Assembly: GCF_037975245.1 (NCBI RefSeq)
Contig: NC_092567.1
Span: 23,962,376 to 24,026,375 of the forward strand
Direction of reading: 5' to 3'
DNA from: Apostichopus japonicus
Taxonomy: Eukaryota > Echinodermata > Holothuroidea > Aspidochirotida > Stichopodidae
DNA: 64,000 nucleotides
Part shown: positions 13,601 to 28,600 of the stretch, one piece after another
Position numbering within the stretch: the stretch's first letter is position 1
How the letters are laid out: every line of letters starts with the position of its first letter
Notes under the pieces: generated by a model
Databases searched by the model: none
Told to the model about the DNA's origin: nothing
What the model saw: the letters and a program-made list of their open reading frames with translations, nothing else
Translations under genes and position numbers: made by a program

Positions 13601-16600
13601 CTTGATAACTTGGGTCCAAACTTCAGCCTGTGCACTTGTTGCCACTTAATCATTCAAAAGAAACATTGAAATTACTCCCTTGGTCTCAGTCCTCAAAAAG
13701 AAATTTCCAAATACACAAAACTTACAAAATTGACTAAATTATTAGAATTGGTTTAAAACAAAGGGCAAAGAATTGATCTGGGCATGGAGGTCTGTTTTTA
13801 CCTCCAATGATCTGGGTAAACAGTACAGTCAGGAATAAGACTTAACATAGTTGAGTCTGAAATTGTCCCTGAGAGGTAATTTAGTTGACAGAAGTTCTAA
13901 CATTACTGTGTTTAATGATTATAAATTGCACAGCCTGTTCAGATGCACAAGTCACATGAATGGTAAATTGCCAAGCTAGGTGCTTGACCCTGTTAAGAGT
14001 GTACATACATATAACAAAGTCAGGTGTGAGGGCTGGAGGGCGTGAAGGCGGGAGGGTGTGAGGGCGGGAGGGTGTGAGGGCGGGACTTGGAGGGTGTAGA
14101 ATGCCAAAATGCTGTAAGGATGATTACAATGCCTTGCTCTAAGAACATAAATTCCATGTGTTAAAAGTATACACATGTACGTATATATGTATTGTATCAC
14201 ATGTGTATACCTGCATATAATTTACTTGTTACTATAGATACTTTTTAGTTATTGCCATGTTTATATAACATACTATAAAAGAATGAAAAGTTCTACAGTA
14301 TGACATGTTTCCCCTTAAGGTAATGAAGGCGGTATTGAAGAACTTAGCATGCATAGACTCTGGATGTGTGACCTGATTAATTCACTTTGACTTTGGCTTT
14401 GAGTACAACGTTTCTGTATGTTGCCGTGTAGGACGAATCTAACCGTAGTAGTAATTACAGACTTTGCGATCACCGTTATAGTCATTGCCGACTTTGCTAC
14501 CCACGGTCCCCCTCACAAATTTTCAAGGTCTGTAAGAGTGACTCCATATTTTGGGAAACCAAGAATTAAACATTTATGTTATGCTGAGATATTGTATAGG
14601 TGTACTACAGTAATGTTATGTGTATAACTATATATACTGTAATTCTCAAATCTTTTACATTGAGAGATCATTTGTGCGCACAATCGTGAATCAGGCCAGT
14701 GCAACCTTTGCGTAGAAAAAATGCTGGCAACCTTACGTACCAAGGACAGTATAAACAAACAAACAGCTCATCTCAAATTGTCGCCATGTCAATAAACCGC
14801 CCGACCGTGCTAGGAAGAAATAACATGTTAAGGTCACATACACGAATGTTTACGTCCAGTTGTCTGATGATCCCCGCACACTGCAGGCATGAAACTCAGG
14901 TAACAACATGATGTAAGTTACTGTATAGGTAGACTATACTATACTATATAATATATATCTATATATATCTATATATATATATAAATATATATATGTCCAT
15001 ATAAATACATAGATATATTTAGATATAATTTTAAGCAATGAATGCATATTTGACTGCTGAACAACAGATCTTTCTTTACAGCATATATATAGTTTTCTTC
15101 AAGGTTGGTATTATTTACTTGAACTCCACAGTTTTCTTCATGGAAAGGGGCAAAAGAAACTATGATGGAGTTATTCTTCATGCTGAGAGGGGTTCCAAAG
15201 GTTGTCTGTTTTAAGATGAAGCATTGAATTGCTAAGATATGGCCACCCCATGGGAAGGTTAGGAACATTGGCCCCATTCTTTGAGCACCTGTCTTCTCTT
15301 TTGTCAAATTGGATTCTTGTCCTTGGAAAGATCAAATTTAGAAAATTCAAAATTTCCAAAAAAAAAATAATCGAGTCAAATAGGATTTACCTTGGTATAT
15401 ACATGTATACTATAGTGTAGTCTCTGGTAGTGTTATGTTGGATGGATACAGGGAGATCCTGCAGTGCAAACTCGTCATTTGAAGTGAATTTTTTGGGTTA
15501 TGGGTACTAAGCTGACCTGGGGCAAGAGGAAACTTCTGATGTCGGAAAAGATTTTAAGAAGTTTGCAAGATGTAAAGGCCATCAGAATTGCCACTTCAAA
15601 ATATGATAGAAAAGCAAATTTATTGTCATCAATGATCAAAGTTAGGAAGCCGTTTAACTTCCGTAGTTTGCAAAGCAAATTCATTTTTATCGTTCTTCAA
15701 TGACTGTAAACAGTTTGGCAGGTAAAATCAAAAGAGGATTAAAATTATTAAATTACCATATTTAATTCACGATTTCTAGCAATGACTTAAAGTTAGTCCC
15801 AACTTTATGATGAATTTTTATGATAATTTAATCTGAATTTATGAAAAATAATCTGAATTCATGAATCTAAATAATGCCATGTTTGATTGTCCTCTCAGAG
15901 TTAATTGCTTGCAACTTTAACCCGATCATTTTCATAACTTGATTGTCCACAAAAGTATGTGTAACAGGAAGTGTGCGTCCCTCATTTTTTCTTGCTAAAT
16001 TTTAATATCTGCTAGTGATCTTTAAAGGAGAAAAAATAAAATAATTCAATCATCATTGTTGATATATGAAATATGAGATAATTATGTCCACTTTGCCAAA
16101 CAGCTAAGAAAAAGTGTGTGACATGCTAAAGATATCACAGGCATTGAAGACTCTCCCCAAACCGCGTGCAGCCCTCTGAAAAAGTTAACTTTCCATTGCT
16201 TGAAAGTGAAGTTTTTTTCTTGGCGCTACAAAATGCAAACAGTAATGAAACGTGATACCTGAGATGTCCATGGCTGCTATGTACACTGTGTTGTGGGTAT
16301 TGACCATAGCTGCCTGTATTGACTGTACACTAGTGTCTAATTACCAACGGTAGCAAGCTGTGTGTGTATTTTCTGGGATCGATGGTGGTGTCTAACACTT
16401 CTGTTACACCTCATTCGAAACTAGGTCAGATTACAGGCATCAGACGTTTCTTTGTGTTCCAGTCTTCACTCCCTTTAATATTCCTTCACACACAAAGCCA
16501 AAGACTTGAGCAAGTCTAAATGTGATATCAACGTGCCCCACTTTTATCTTCGGCTTTTATTTTGTTGTATGTTTATATTCTACAATAGAGATCTACAGGT

Positions 16601-19600
16601 TTTTTGAAAATGTTGAATAAAAAATATGGAAGCTCTTAACTTGACCTAATGATGATAGCATTTGGTTCAGTGTCAATACCGTTAAACATCATCCATCTAT
16701 ATAATAAAGAAAGAAAAATCAGAAAAAATTAGGTTTGAGATCCTAGCATTACTATGACATCACAGATTTATCCCCCACAGGGAGCAAGATGTTTTCTTTA
16801 AAGCTGTTTTGACTAAAGATATTTGTTGGTTTTGTGTTTCTAGATATAAATTCCCAAAAGTACATAGTTGGTAACTTGTTACAACTTGTAACATGCCACT
16901 TTCACCAAGTTAAAGTTAAATACAATTAAAGATAAAGTTATGCAAAATAGGCAAATTTTTAAGGATTCTTCTGGTTTCCTTTCATTACGGTTGTCCAAAC
17001 AGCAAACTTGGTTGCCCACCCTACCCCCACCCCAAAAAAAGACTGCAAACATAACGATGACCAATATGTACACTGTAGGAGAGATGTGTAGTGTAAGTTT
17101 GGTGAATAGAACACCAGTTGGGATGGGAGAGTGGGAAGGGGGATTTATTTATCATTTTACTTAGTTGGGGAGTACTGTATTTAGTGATAATGTAATCTGA
17201 ATTTGATGTAAACAACTATGTGCAACAATGTGAACTGCATGGACAACCTCCACAGCTGATTTTGGTTGTCCAAACAGAAGTTTGGTAGCCTCAGACAAAC
17301 AGACTACTATTAATAATTTGTCGGGACAATTTACTATTAATGCTAATACCACTCTATACTGTCCTCTAATATCATGCTCCAAAGCACTCATACTGACAGT
17401 ATGAACATTTCCCAACCTCTATCTGATGGAAACATGATGTACTCATATTGCTCATATCCATGCAATCAGTGCAAGTGCTTTGAAGCGGGACCAGAAAGTT
17501 ACAGTCTATGGAAAATCGTCCCAACTAGCTGAGTTAGGCCATAAATTGCATAAATTTGCATTTGTGACCACTAGTTGACATATTTTAGCATATTTGAAAG
17601 AATAACCGGTGAGTTTAAAGTAGGTTGCAAGTTAAATCCAATCTGGAGATCCCGCAGAAGCAATAAAATCCAAACTCGTTAATAAAGGCAGCTTTAAACT
17701 GAAATCAAGGATATACGTGGTCTTGCTTCCCACGGTCTGTTCCCTAGCTCCTACCTCCTCCGTCATGGATAATATTCACACCTGAATGACATATCATCTG
17801 ATCATGGTGTGTTCTAGTTTGTCTTCTTTCTTTTTATTTCAGCTTTTTTTTCTTTCTTTTTTGTTAATCTAGTTTGATTTGGTAAACAATGGGAGTTCGT
17901 GACGTTGTCATGGAAGAAAACAGAAAATGTAAATTTTATCGAAAACAGATCAGTTTCTTCCATGTGAAACTGCCATGATTCAAGGAAGGTACAATTCCTC
18001 AGTAGAGCAGAGGTCTATCAGAGTCAAATTGAAATTCTTGAAAATCCTTATCTTTTCAGGGATAAGTTTTCCCAAAAAATTGACAACTTGATCAATGGAA
18101 AGTTGGAAATATATTCAAACAAATATTCCATAAAACTGATTTTGTCACTTAGGTTAACCTTCCTGTTTTTCTCCAGATTTACTCCTCATAATCTGATATT
18201 CATAAGGAGATGGTTTAGCTAAGGTTTCAAATTACTCATTCCATGCCTGCAGATGTGATTATAAAGGTTATCTTTGGAAGAACAATGCAGGAGAATTTTT
18301 GGCTTAGCTCAGGCAGTGACTTGATTCTACTTTGGAGCAGGACAATCACCAGGAATTTCAGAAAGGGAACTCCAAGTGGTGGTGGCATGGGTGTTAAATT
18401 GATGGCCCGATGGTGGGTTCTAGTAAGTAGTTCTGTAGAGTAGTTCGTCAGAAACATATGCTGTTTATCTGTATATCAGTTGGTAAAGATGATGTTTGGG
18501 CCTGGCTCAGTTCTGTGGAGTTGTTCGTCTCAAATGGAGCAGGGTTTGACCTTAAATTTGTAGCACTTTTGGTAAGATGATGTTTGAGTTTGGCTCTGAT
18601 CTGCTTCCTGAAATTAAGTCTGAATGAATGAACAATTTCAATATAAAAGGTGTCCATGCAGTGAACAGTTGATCAGGTATCACATCGCAAAATGCTATAT
18701 TATTTGCCAAATGGGCAAATTGCTGTACAAGTGCAACAAATGTAGGTTTTTGTTACATCAGAACCACAGCATTTAATAAGAGACCAGTTTCAAAACCTTC
18801 AAAACTGCTACGCAAACTTTGAACACTAAATTATTCCTTGCAAGTGTGTCTGTAATAAGAAAAAAAACTATTAATTATATTAATAACAAGTAATCTTAAC
18901 CCCATCAAAGGCCAGTGAGTAGGTCCTGGTAGTCTTATCGACCTGCTCGGATCATTGGAAATAACATCACGTTTTTTATTTGTTTAAAACTTTGAGGGAT
19001 TTCAAGTGATTCATACAGTGCAGGGGTAAACTATAAACAAACACTGTATGAACATTTCTTGGCTGAATTCCAGCGTTACCATGATAAAATTTTTATCGTT
19101 ATTAAATTTCTGTTGCCTGAAATGAGGAGGGGAAGTAGTGTATACAAGTTTCTTTTTTTGTTACGTATTCTATTACCCTCGAACTATCCCTGTGCTTTGT
19201 CATGAACTGGGAGATGCTACTCTACAGAAGCCTTTATTTCTGTTTTGCTGATTATTGTCGTAGAAAATTAAGACCTATCAGAGATGCAAATGAGGATAAA
19301 CAGAGATACTTTTAAGTGTGCTTATGAATATTTTATTTTAGGGATTGCTCGGCGATCAATTTCTCGGCTTTGGTTGCAAGTGTTTGTAGATTTTGTAATC
19401 AGTTTCCAAAATTCAAAATAAAATCTGTTTTGTGTCACAAAATAGGAGTAAATGAAAATCACATGCAAAATAATATATAATTTATAAATGATTGAAGTGG
19501 TGTCAAAACATCAATATTGTTGCATTTTCAATCTTGAAATACTGTAATTACTGTACTTTCAGCAGTCATGCACGAGTGATAAAACATTGGCCACTGGTAA

Positions 19601-22600
19601 ATGTTAATATTTGCAATGGTCTAGATACATTACTGTACATTAGCTGAAGTGTAAAGGCCCGGTCACACTACAGCGATATTTTATCGGAATACGGTCCGAT
19701 TTTTCCGATTTTAGGCCGAAGAGTGAGGTTTGTGGTAGTGAATGTAATGAATGCAGTGGAATATTCGAATACCTACTCCAAATCTGAGGGGTTCTGGAAC
19801 TGACTACATTCTGAAGTGACGTCCACATCGGAATGGCTCAACAGATAGCAAATCAGGTCCTTTATCACTGTGGCTAGAAGACCTGAACGAAAAACTGGCT
19901 GTTCGATTCCTCCGGGAAAATCGGATAGTATTCCGATAAAAAATCGGTATAGTGTGACCGGGCCTTAACAGGATGAGTTCGACATGCCCTAATTATTTAT
20001 ATTAATTAATTAATTATAAGGGTTATTCAGCATCTCCTTCTTCATGCGTTAACTCTGACATGAGATTTGACGATAATTCGTACCATTTCTCTGCCAGGTT
20101 TTCAGTTTAGGTTTAAATTTTAACATCCAGAAATGTCACAAAGGTGTCTGGAAATGCCAGGAAAATACCTAACAAAAGTCTGCACATTCTCCATAATATT
20201 TCCTGGTTTGTTTCATAAATGACATTTACGCAGAGAAATTGTAATAATCAGTATTTTGCACTTTATTTTGGCGACATTGAATATTACTTTTTAATGTGTT
20301 AGTAATTGCTTCTAAAAATAGCTTACCGTCACAAGAGAATTCTTTTTATTTCCCAGTTTTCAAAACAGATCCACATGTTATCATGACAACTCTCTCCCAA
20401 CTAGCACATTCTGTAGCACAGTGTTTTTCTCTCATTTTCGTGAAGGCACAGTTAAAAGGTGTACTGGGATGGCGTTGTACACCCTCTCGCCCCCCCCTCC
20501 CAACCCCCCTTTGAACCACACATAAAAAATTAAAATCTTGCATGTATACCTAAATTTGACATAACTCTGTGATAGCTCCTAGCTGTCACAGAATATAAAA
20601 ATTTTAATAAATAAAAGAAAACCAGAAATAGAGAAATTGAAGGACATGTGGTTCAATGACGTCATATTTTAGACTTGATCAAGCCAGCAGCTTTTTGTGT
20701 GACAAAGCACTAAATCTGTGATAGCCTCCCAGCTATACCTACCAGCTATGACTTGGTGTGACCAGCACACTGCAGGTAATTAATATAAGAATAGCCCTTT
20801 AGTGTACTATACTGAAATATACTCCCACAGCACATCACAAGACTGTTATGGCCTCCTCTGTATGGAAGGAATTAAGAAGGTCATGGGAAGGGCAGAAATT
20901 CTCCACTTACTAGTAACTTTCGATATAAAATATCAAACGAAGCGGTTTTTCTATCTGGAATTTTTCTTTAAATAAAGTATACCATCTCAATGTACATGTG
21001 TACTGAGTACTGTACCTCCTTTAAGTGAAAGTAACTGTAGAGAGAATTATTTTTGGATAATGTTGAATAGCCTTTTGTTATCTGAATAGCTAAGACCCTA
21101 CAAAGCCCCCAGGGTAAATAAACAGTTTTGCCTTCTCCCTTATATCCCAGCAAATTATTACCACCAGTGTGCAGCTTGAAGGATTTCAGGTAAAGACGAG
21201 TTGCTGCCTATTGAGATTCTTTTAATTCCAGCCCTGCATTAAGATCTTCCCTGCCTTTAGCAAATACCACCTAGTCCCCTGTTTTTGGCCAAAAACAGGG
21301 GACATTGAATATCTACCCTATTTGTTCATGCTAGCCATACTGCAAGCTCCTCTGTACAAATTCATGACGAAACACACAGATTACTATTTCTGTGGTCAAG
21401 CCAAATTTGTCTTCACACACAGGAAAGTATTACTGGCCATTAGAGCACAAGTTTGTGTTTTACAATCATACGGTGGCTGGTCAATTAATTAGGTGTGCTC
21501 AGGGATGAATCCTAATGCTAGTACTTGGGATAGTTTGTGCAATCAAGTAGCAAATTATTAATGCTCATGTAAATTTGAGGACTGTTATTCTATATGGAGG
21601 CTTGACCGTCATTTGTATACACCAAGTCTTCGCGGATTACAGATGTATATATGTCAAATAACTTCTGTGACATGACAACAACAAGACATGAAAACAAACA
21701 CATTTAAGGGTTTGTAATGTATCAAAGTCAATTAACTATAACATAAACTCCTATCGTCCTTTGAGGATGATTGTATAACTCATCAGTGGTACCCTCTCTC
21801 ATAGGCATCTCAGTGCCGGGCCCCGCTCTAGCAGTTTAGTGATGGGTCCATTCCACGCGGTGATGACCTCAGCCTCGTACATAACTTGATACCATGGATA
21901 CCCGAGATCCAAATATTCAATTGGATAATTAAGAGAGCTTCTGATAACTGTTGCGTGTCCTCTCACGAAAGTAACATTAATGTGTCAGTGCTTGCTTCAA
22001 GATGTGCAAGGAGGTAAGTGATGATTGGCGCTACGAAAATTCAACCAAACAAACCCGAAGTCAAAATTTAATTTAAATGTAAGTAAAGGTGGACAAAAAA
22101 TCCCAGTATAATATAAGTGGACCATTATACAGTGCACAGGGTTCAATGTAGTAGCATCGTACATAGTAATGCTACATTTTGAAACGATTACATTTGTCAC
22201 AATTCTGCTGCTGTCGTAAAGTAAAGATTATGTAAAGTACCAGAAAACATGACAACTGTACCATTAGCCCATCCAAGGGCGGCGGAACCGGGGGGGCACA
22301 GGGGGCACGTGCCCCCCCACTTTTCCTCAGGTTAAAAATGTGCCCTTTTCTACATAAAAATTTCTAAATAAAAAAAAGAGTTTACAAAGCGAAACCCACG
22401 TCGAATGAAATATTTCGGGAAGTTTTAAATGTTTACTACCACAGGCGTAGGAGCCCAATTTGATTTGGGGGGGCTGTAACGACTTGCCCGAAAAATATTA
22501 CCAGAATTTTTCGCGCGCTACGTGCGCGTTCAACATGTTAATCTGCATATCATATAGGCATGCGTTGGTTATTACATCGCATGCCAATAACATACAATCA

Positions 22601-25600
22601 TTTGCCGTGTTATAACCCTTCCAAATTGGTTATAATTATTGGGAAAGTCGTTACAATAATAATGATCATAATAATATCAGTTTAATTAACCATTGAAAGA
22701 CACATAGAAAATTATTTTTCTTTCAGTATTTTGACATATTTCATTTGCTTTCATGCATGTATCGATTGCGTGTGCAGGGACTTGGACTTTATAATGATTT
22801 CACCTCATTTTGTCTTTTTCCTTGTTTCCCAATTTGCACATTAGATATTGCAGTGCTAGTATGCATTGTTTCCTTGAGGGGGGGGGGGGGGGTGGCGTTG
22901 ATGGAGTGATGTGTATACGCAAATAAGATAATACAATAAGAGTTATCAACCATCACAGGATCTTGAAATGGAGAAAAGTCATTACATTTGAGGGACATAA
23001 CATTTTGGATGAAGCAAACACACTACTAATTATTTTTAGCAAAATGTGTTTTAACCACATTGAGATCTCTGTAGTAAGGTGATTCCAATTGGGTGCAAAT
23101 ATACCAGGATTATATAGAAATATTTTCAAGTTTAGTTACAGTAATAATACCAATGCAAAATACAGCTTTGTGTTGTGTTGGTTTTGGAGATCTGGTGGTT
23201 AAAACTCCTGCTGTGAAGTTAGCTAGAAAAATTTCAGACGGAGAGTCTGAAGCAAAGCGAATGCATAGCATCAAACTGAGTAATAGAGAGCTTAACTATA
23301 TATCTGTAAAGTGAAATGATTCTGGGGAATTAGAGGAATTATTAATACTGTTTCAATATAGATACAGCATATTTAGAAGTTGTTTAATTTCAGCAAGATG
23401 AATGGAAATTCAATTTGCAGAAAATTGAGCATAAAAGTTTCCAAAACTTCCTGTCCTTGAGTTGATAGCCTATAAGGTATAAGCAGTAATTTTTTTAAAT
23501 GAATTTGAACCATGGATGCTGGAAAATGTTGTCTGGCAAATTTTGAATTAACACCTGTAGATAAACTTTTGAATATAATAATGATAATAAATGAGACTTA
23601 TATAGCGCCAAATCAGTGGACAAAAGTCACTGTTCAAGGAGCTTTACAAAGCAAGCAAATTCATTTACAAAAGAACAAAAAAAAATGGGTCTTAAGTAGA
23701 CTTTTGAATGTAGAAAGTTTAGAGCATGTTCGAATGTGATCTGGTAACTTGTTCCAGAGATAAGAGCCAGAGTATTCAAAGCTTCTGTAACCATAGGTCT
23801 TTTTAAGGAACAGTTGAATTCAGTTTGTTGGAGGAACGAATATGGATATTTTAAAGAACCATTTTTAGCAGAATTTTGGTTCTGATATGTTATAGTCCAA
23901 GAAGACAGTTTAGCACTAGTAATGTTTCCATAGCTGTTCTAGTTTTGTGACATTCAACTTTAAAATAAAACAAATCTATGGAATGCTCCTTTAAGGCTAA
24001 ATTATTAATGACATAGGCTCCTCAGTGGAGTCCTATAATTAATGTTATCCCGTTGTTTATAAATTCTAATAACTCGCCGAAAACATGTTCTTTTAACTTA
24101 ATTCATCAACGACAGAGCCCCCCCTTGGATAAGAATCAACATCATTTATCATTGACAAACTTGTAATACATAATCAACATGTGGCCGTTTGAGGTCATCA
24201 AAGTTATATGTTTTATCATGGTGCTTTGTGTTGCATAGATCTGAGGTACTGACCTGAATAGTCTATGTATTAGACTGTATAGACCAGTCACTTTAATTCC
24301 CAAATGTCAGCTGCTTTAAAGGGGCTTTCTCAAAACTTGCTTAAAGGGGTTTTTCTCAAACTTGAACTTACATAAATACAGCCAGGGTCTGATAGCAATA
24401 TTTCTCAATGGTCTACAACATATCAAAATGAAAATTTATGCCTAAAGTCATCTTTTAAGCTATATCGGACTTAATGTGCCGTCCTGGGATTCAACTACAT
24501 CCTAGAAAAAACCAAAACAAAACATCACCTGACTCTCTAAAAGGGAAAAACTATCCAGGCACTCTAGTCTTTATTTATTACTTACATGCATCAACAAGCA
24601 CTTTATTGACTATTTTGTACTTTTCCTGTGAAATTATGTTACTTTTCAGGATCTTTTATGACATCTCCATTCAATTCTCATAACATTTTGGTCAAAAGTT
24701 ACCAAAAGCAATTGGCAAAAAACAGTCTGCTTCTAACCCCTACCCCCTCCTTTTTTTTTTTGGTTCATAAATCTCTATAAGTGTCTGTCACAAATGTGAG
24801 AGATAAGGATGATTGATGGGAATTTGTTGAAGAAAAGGTTGCAACATATCATTCATGTTCCTCCCTGAGTTGTTCCACAACCCCCTTTATGACCACTGGA
24901 AGTTCTTTTGGGGAATAAATTAGGCCCTGACAGAAATGATTTAGTGTAACCTTTGACCTTACTTGTCACAGGATAAATATATAAAAAATATATATATATA
25001 TATAGCAAAAATATGGAATACATTTCCATTTAGCAGGTGTAATGAGGTGTGATATATATTTTGGAAATCCACAAAATTGTTCTTTTTTTAGCTTCTAAAG
25101 GATTGATGGAGAATAGCTATTCCTCATGTCCTTTGACTTCCCCTCCCCTTCCCCCATGAGAGCATTTTTTGGAGAGTTTAGGGGAAGGCCAAGGTAATGT
25201 TCCTACAATAGAATTTCCTTGGTGTCAAGATCTTTCTCCTCTGCTGATGACTTTGATATCTAGCTTGACACAAAATAGCCAAGAGTTGGGTCAGGGTGGA
25301 TGCAATTAATTTTCTAGAGGATATTTGTGCTGTAATTAGATACACCTGTTGTTTGAACCTGTCTGAATAATCATAACTTGAGATGGAGACTGTCACAAAT
25401 ATCTCATGTTGGAGGCAAACAGCAATATGTTTATATCAGGGATAAGATACTGTCTCAGTAGCATTTTCCTGCATGGTTAATATATCATTTCTGTCAAAAC
25501 TTCTAAAAAAACAGGGCTTAAGTTATATTTTGCAATGCATGGTGATAACCCTTGCAAACTATTCTGAGACCTACTGTAAGCCTATTCAGGTGTTCCCTCC

Positions 25601-28600
25601 AGCAATGGTTATAAAACAAATGGTAAAAAAAAATAAAAAAATGATGGTAATAAAAGAAACAACACTGTTTAATACACCTACTGTTTTGTCCACTGATTTT
25701 TTTCTATATTTTTATGTTCTCCTTGCCCCTTGGACAACCAAGAGTTATCATCCAAATGGTTATCGGAACTGCAAATTTGGTTTTCCGAAGAAGTATACCA
25801 AAATCACAGAGAAGGAACAACAAGTGCACTGTGGGATAGATGTGCAGATTTAAAGAATAAAAACACCAGCTTTGGCCCGGTAAAACTCCTTTTCGGATGG
25901 ATCGAAGGCCTACCACTATTTTTGTTTTATGTTGATACCTCCAAGGTTAATGGCATATCATAAGTCCAAGCTATCATATTCCTATTCAGGAGTATTTTAG
26001 TTTAATGGCATCTGAATTTGATGTAAACCACTAGTCAGCTGCTGGACAACCTCCAAAGTTGATTTTGGTTGTCCGAACAGAAATTTGGAAGACCAATTAA
26101 ATCTACCCGGCATGCATAGTAACATAGCCATAGGCGTAGGAGCCCAATTTGATTTGGGGTGGGGTGTAACGACTTGCCCGAAAAATATAACCAAAATTTT
26201 TCGCGAGGTCCGCGTGCGTTCAACATGTTAATGTGCATATCATATAGGTGAGCATCGGTTAGTACATTGCATGCCAATAACATACAATCATTTGCTGTGT
26301 AATTACCCTTCCATATTGGTTAGAATTATTGGGGAAGTTTTTACAATAATAATGATAATAATAATATCAGTTTAACCATTGAAAAACACATTGCAAATGT
26401 TTTTTCTTTCAGTAGGTGCCCGAAAAATTCTCAGCATATTGCCTATAGCAAAGATGAATCCAGCCTGTTTCAATATTAACTAGGTCAAACAGTTTCTTTT
26501 AATTTTCACATCTGCAATTCATGCTCAGTGAACTGCTGCTTTTAGGATAAAGTTTTCATCCTTGACACAAACTTGGGATGCATCTTCCTATGAAACCACT
26601 AGACTATTAAAGTAATTTATCATATTGTTTACTTAATTCGCAAAGTTGAAACCATATCCAATCCAAGGGGAAAAAATAAAAAATTTGAATGAAAAGTAAA
26701 AGTAAAGCAAATATAACTACAACATTACACATGTTTGATGTTTCTTCCAAGTTCTCTGTTTGCTGTGAGGCATCCTAATAAGTGTTTTCTCTCACTTTGC
26801 AAAACAAATGCCTTGCTGCCTCTTTCATATTTTGAAGTTACCTTAGTGTCCATTTAAAAAGTTTGTGTCCTGCTGTTTCAGAGGAATTCTGAGGCAATTT
26901 AAACACACCATAATAGAAAAGTTGGCTGCCCCCCTGCTTGATCTGTTAATATCGAGCGCACTGGTGTGTATTTTTGGGATAGTAATATGGTTGTTTGCTG
27001 GTACCAGCATAAACCATATTTGGATAAGGTTGAATGTTACTGGAAACAAAACTTAATACTCCCAAGTTCTATGAGAAATCCCATTTTTGGTTTGTTTTTT
27101 TGTTAAAAAAAAAAAATTACAGTGTATATATCCCAAGCAGGTGTTCAAAGCTTATCTGGTTATTGCAATATTCTTCGGTAGAGTATATAGTTTTATAGTT
27201 AGAGGGATGGAGAGGAATGCTAATTAATGCCTAAAGCTTAGTGGCTCTGATTGACCTCCATATAGAAACCCTACAGGCGATGTGTTTGTGCGTGACATTA
27301 GTTAGCTTGTGCACCATATTTCCATTAATTCAGAAAGAAAAAAAATATGCCAAAAAAAAAAAAGAGGGAAAATGGAAAAAAGAAACTGAAACTAAGGAGG
27401 ACGAAAAAAAAAGTGAAACAAGGAAACATGTGCTCCTGATTTTAGGTGTCACCTTTAGGAAACTTAAGAAGTCGCAGATCTATGTCGATTACATCTTTTA
27501 CATGAAAGTAAATATGACACCATGAGATGATATCTGTGTGAAGAAAGAGGCAAAAGTTGACAGAAATGGTTCTATGTCTCCGGGACAAATTGAAACAAAC
27601 AGGAGATGCCTTTGGTTATGAAATAAAATGAATAAAAATTTTCAGTTTTTTACAGTATATGTCAGCAACGTTAAGAAGGTTTCAAGCTGGGAGGTGGTAC
27701 CAATATAATTTCATTCTCTTTAATGATATCTTATTGACCTTTTCCCCCTCCAGTGTAACCACCATGCACTCAAACTATTCAAGGGTATAGGACTTCAGCA
27801 AGCCACCTTTACTTTAATAAGCAAATCTTACACCAGTGAGCTTCTTAATATCTCCATAGTTGGGCCCACTGTAACTCCAGGGACTCCAACAAAAATTCAA
27901 TATTGGGGTCTGGAGGGGTGGGGGCGGGGGGAGGACCTTCATTTGATTCTCCCTCACTTACTTGATGAGTGGATATCTTTCTATTTGATGGTTTAACTTG
28001 AACCTTCTTGTTGCATCCAGTGACAGTGTCACGAACGACTTTATTCATTGTACGTGTATTCAGTATATGCTGGTCAGGGTGATAAGTAGGTCACTCGTCG
28101 TGACTGACAACTTGTGCGTTTTTTTCTGGAAGCGTCGAGAAATGATGGCGCTATTCGGTATTAACGAGTGCAAATTTCCAGAACATACGGGAAGTAATTT
28201 TTAGCAGGTGACCGGATATCGTCGACCAATGAACGATGCACTATCAGTCGTATCTTCGAGACATGGATGATTCTCGATGTTTTTCCGTCAGGATTCCTGG
28301 AAAAGAACTTTCGGGAGATTAAACCCGGCTATATAAGAAGAGATATTTTCGGTGATGAGGAGTTTAGTTCAGAGTTTTCCGATCTATTGTATAAAGAAAT
28401 TCATCTGAGATAAAAGATTAATCGAGGGGACGGACGGAGGAACCGGTGGACTGTTTGTTTATAAGATTGGTGCGTCGTTTAACCGGGACAGGCGTGACTT
28501 CGGCAGAGTTTTTCGGAGTTCACCCAGGAGGAAGCCATCCTTGGGATACAAACGTTGAGTCGAATTGGACCAGCAGGGAACGGTTTTACTCCTGACCAAG

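Noticed and set aside
25473-25853. 126-codon frame in intron 1
   Set aside because: Lys/Ile/Phe-rich AT sequence with no domain; consistent with chance.
27241-27525. 94-codon Lys-rich frame
   Set aside because: Created by A-rich runs; no domain.
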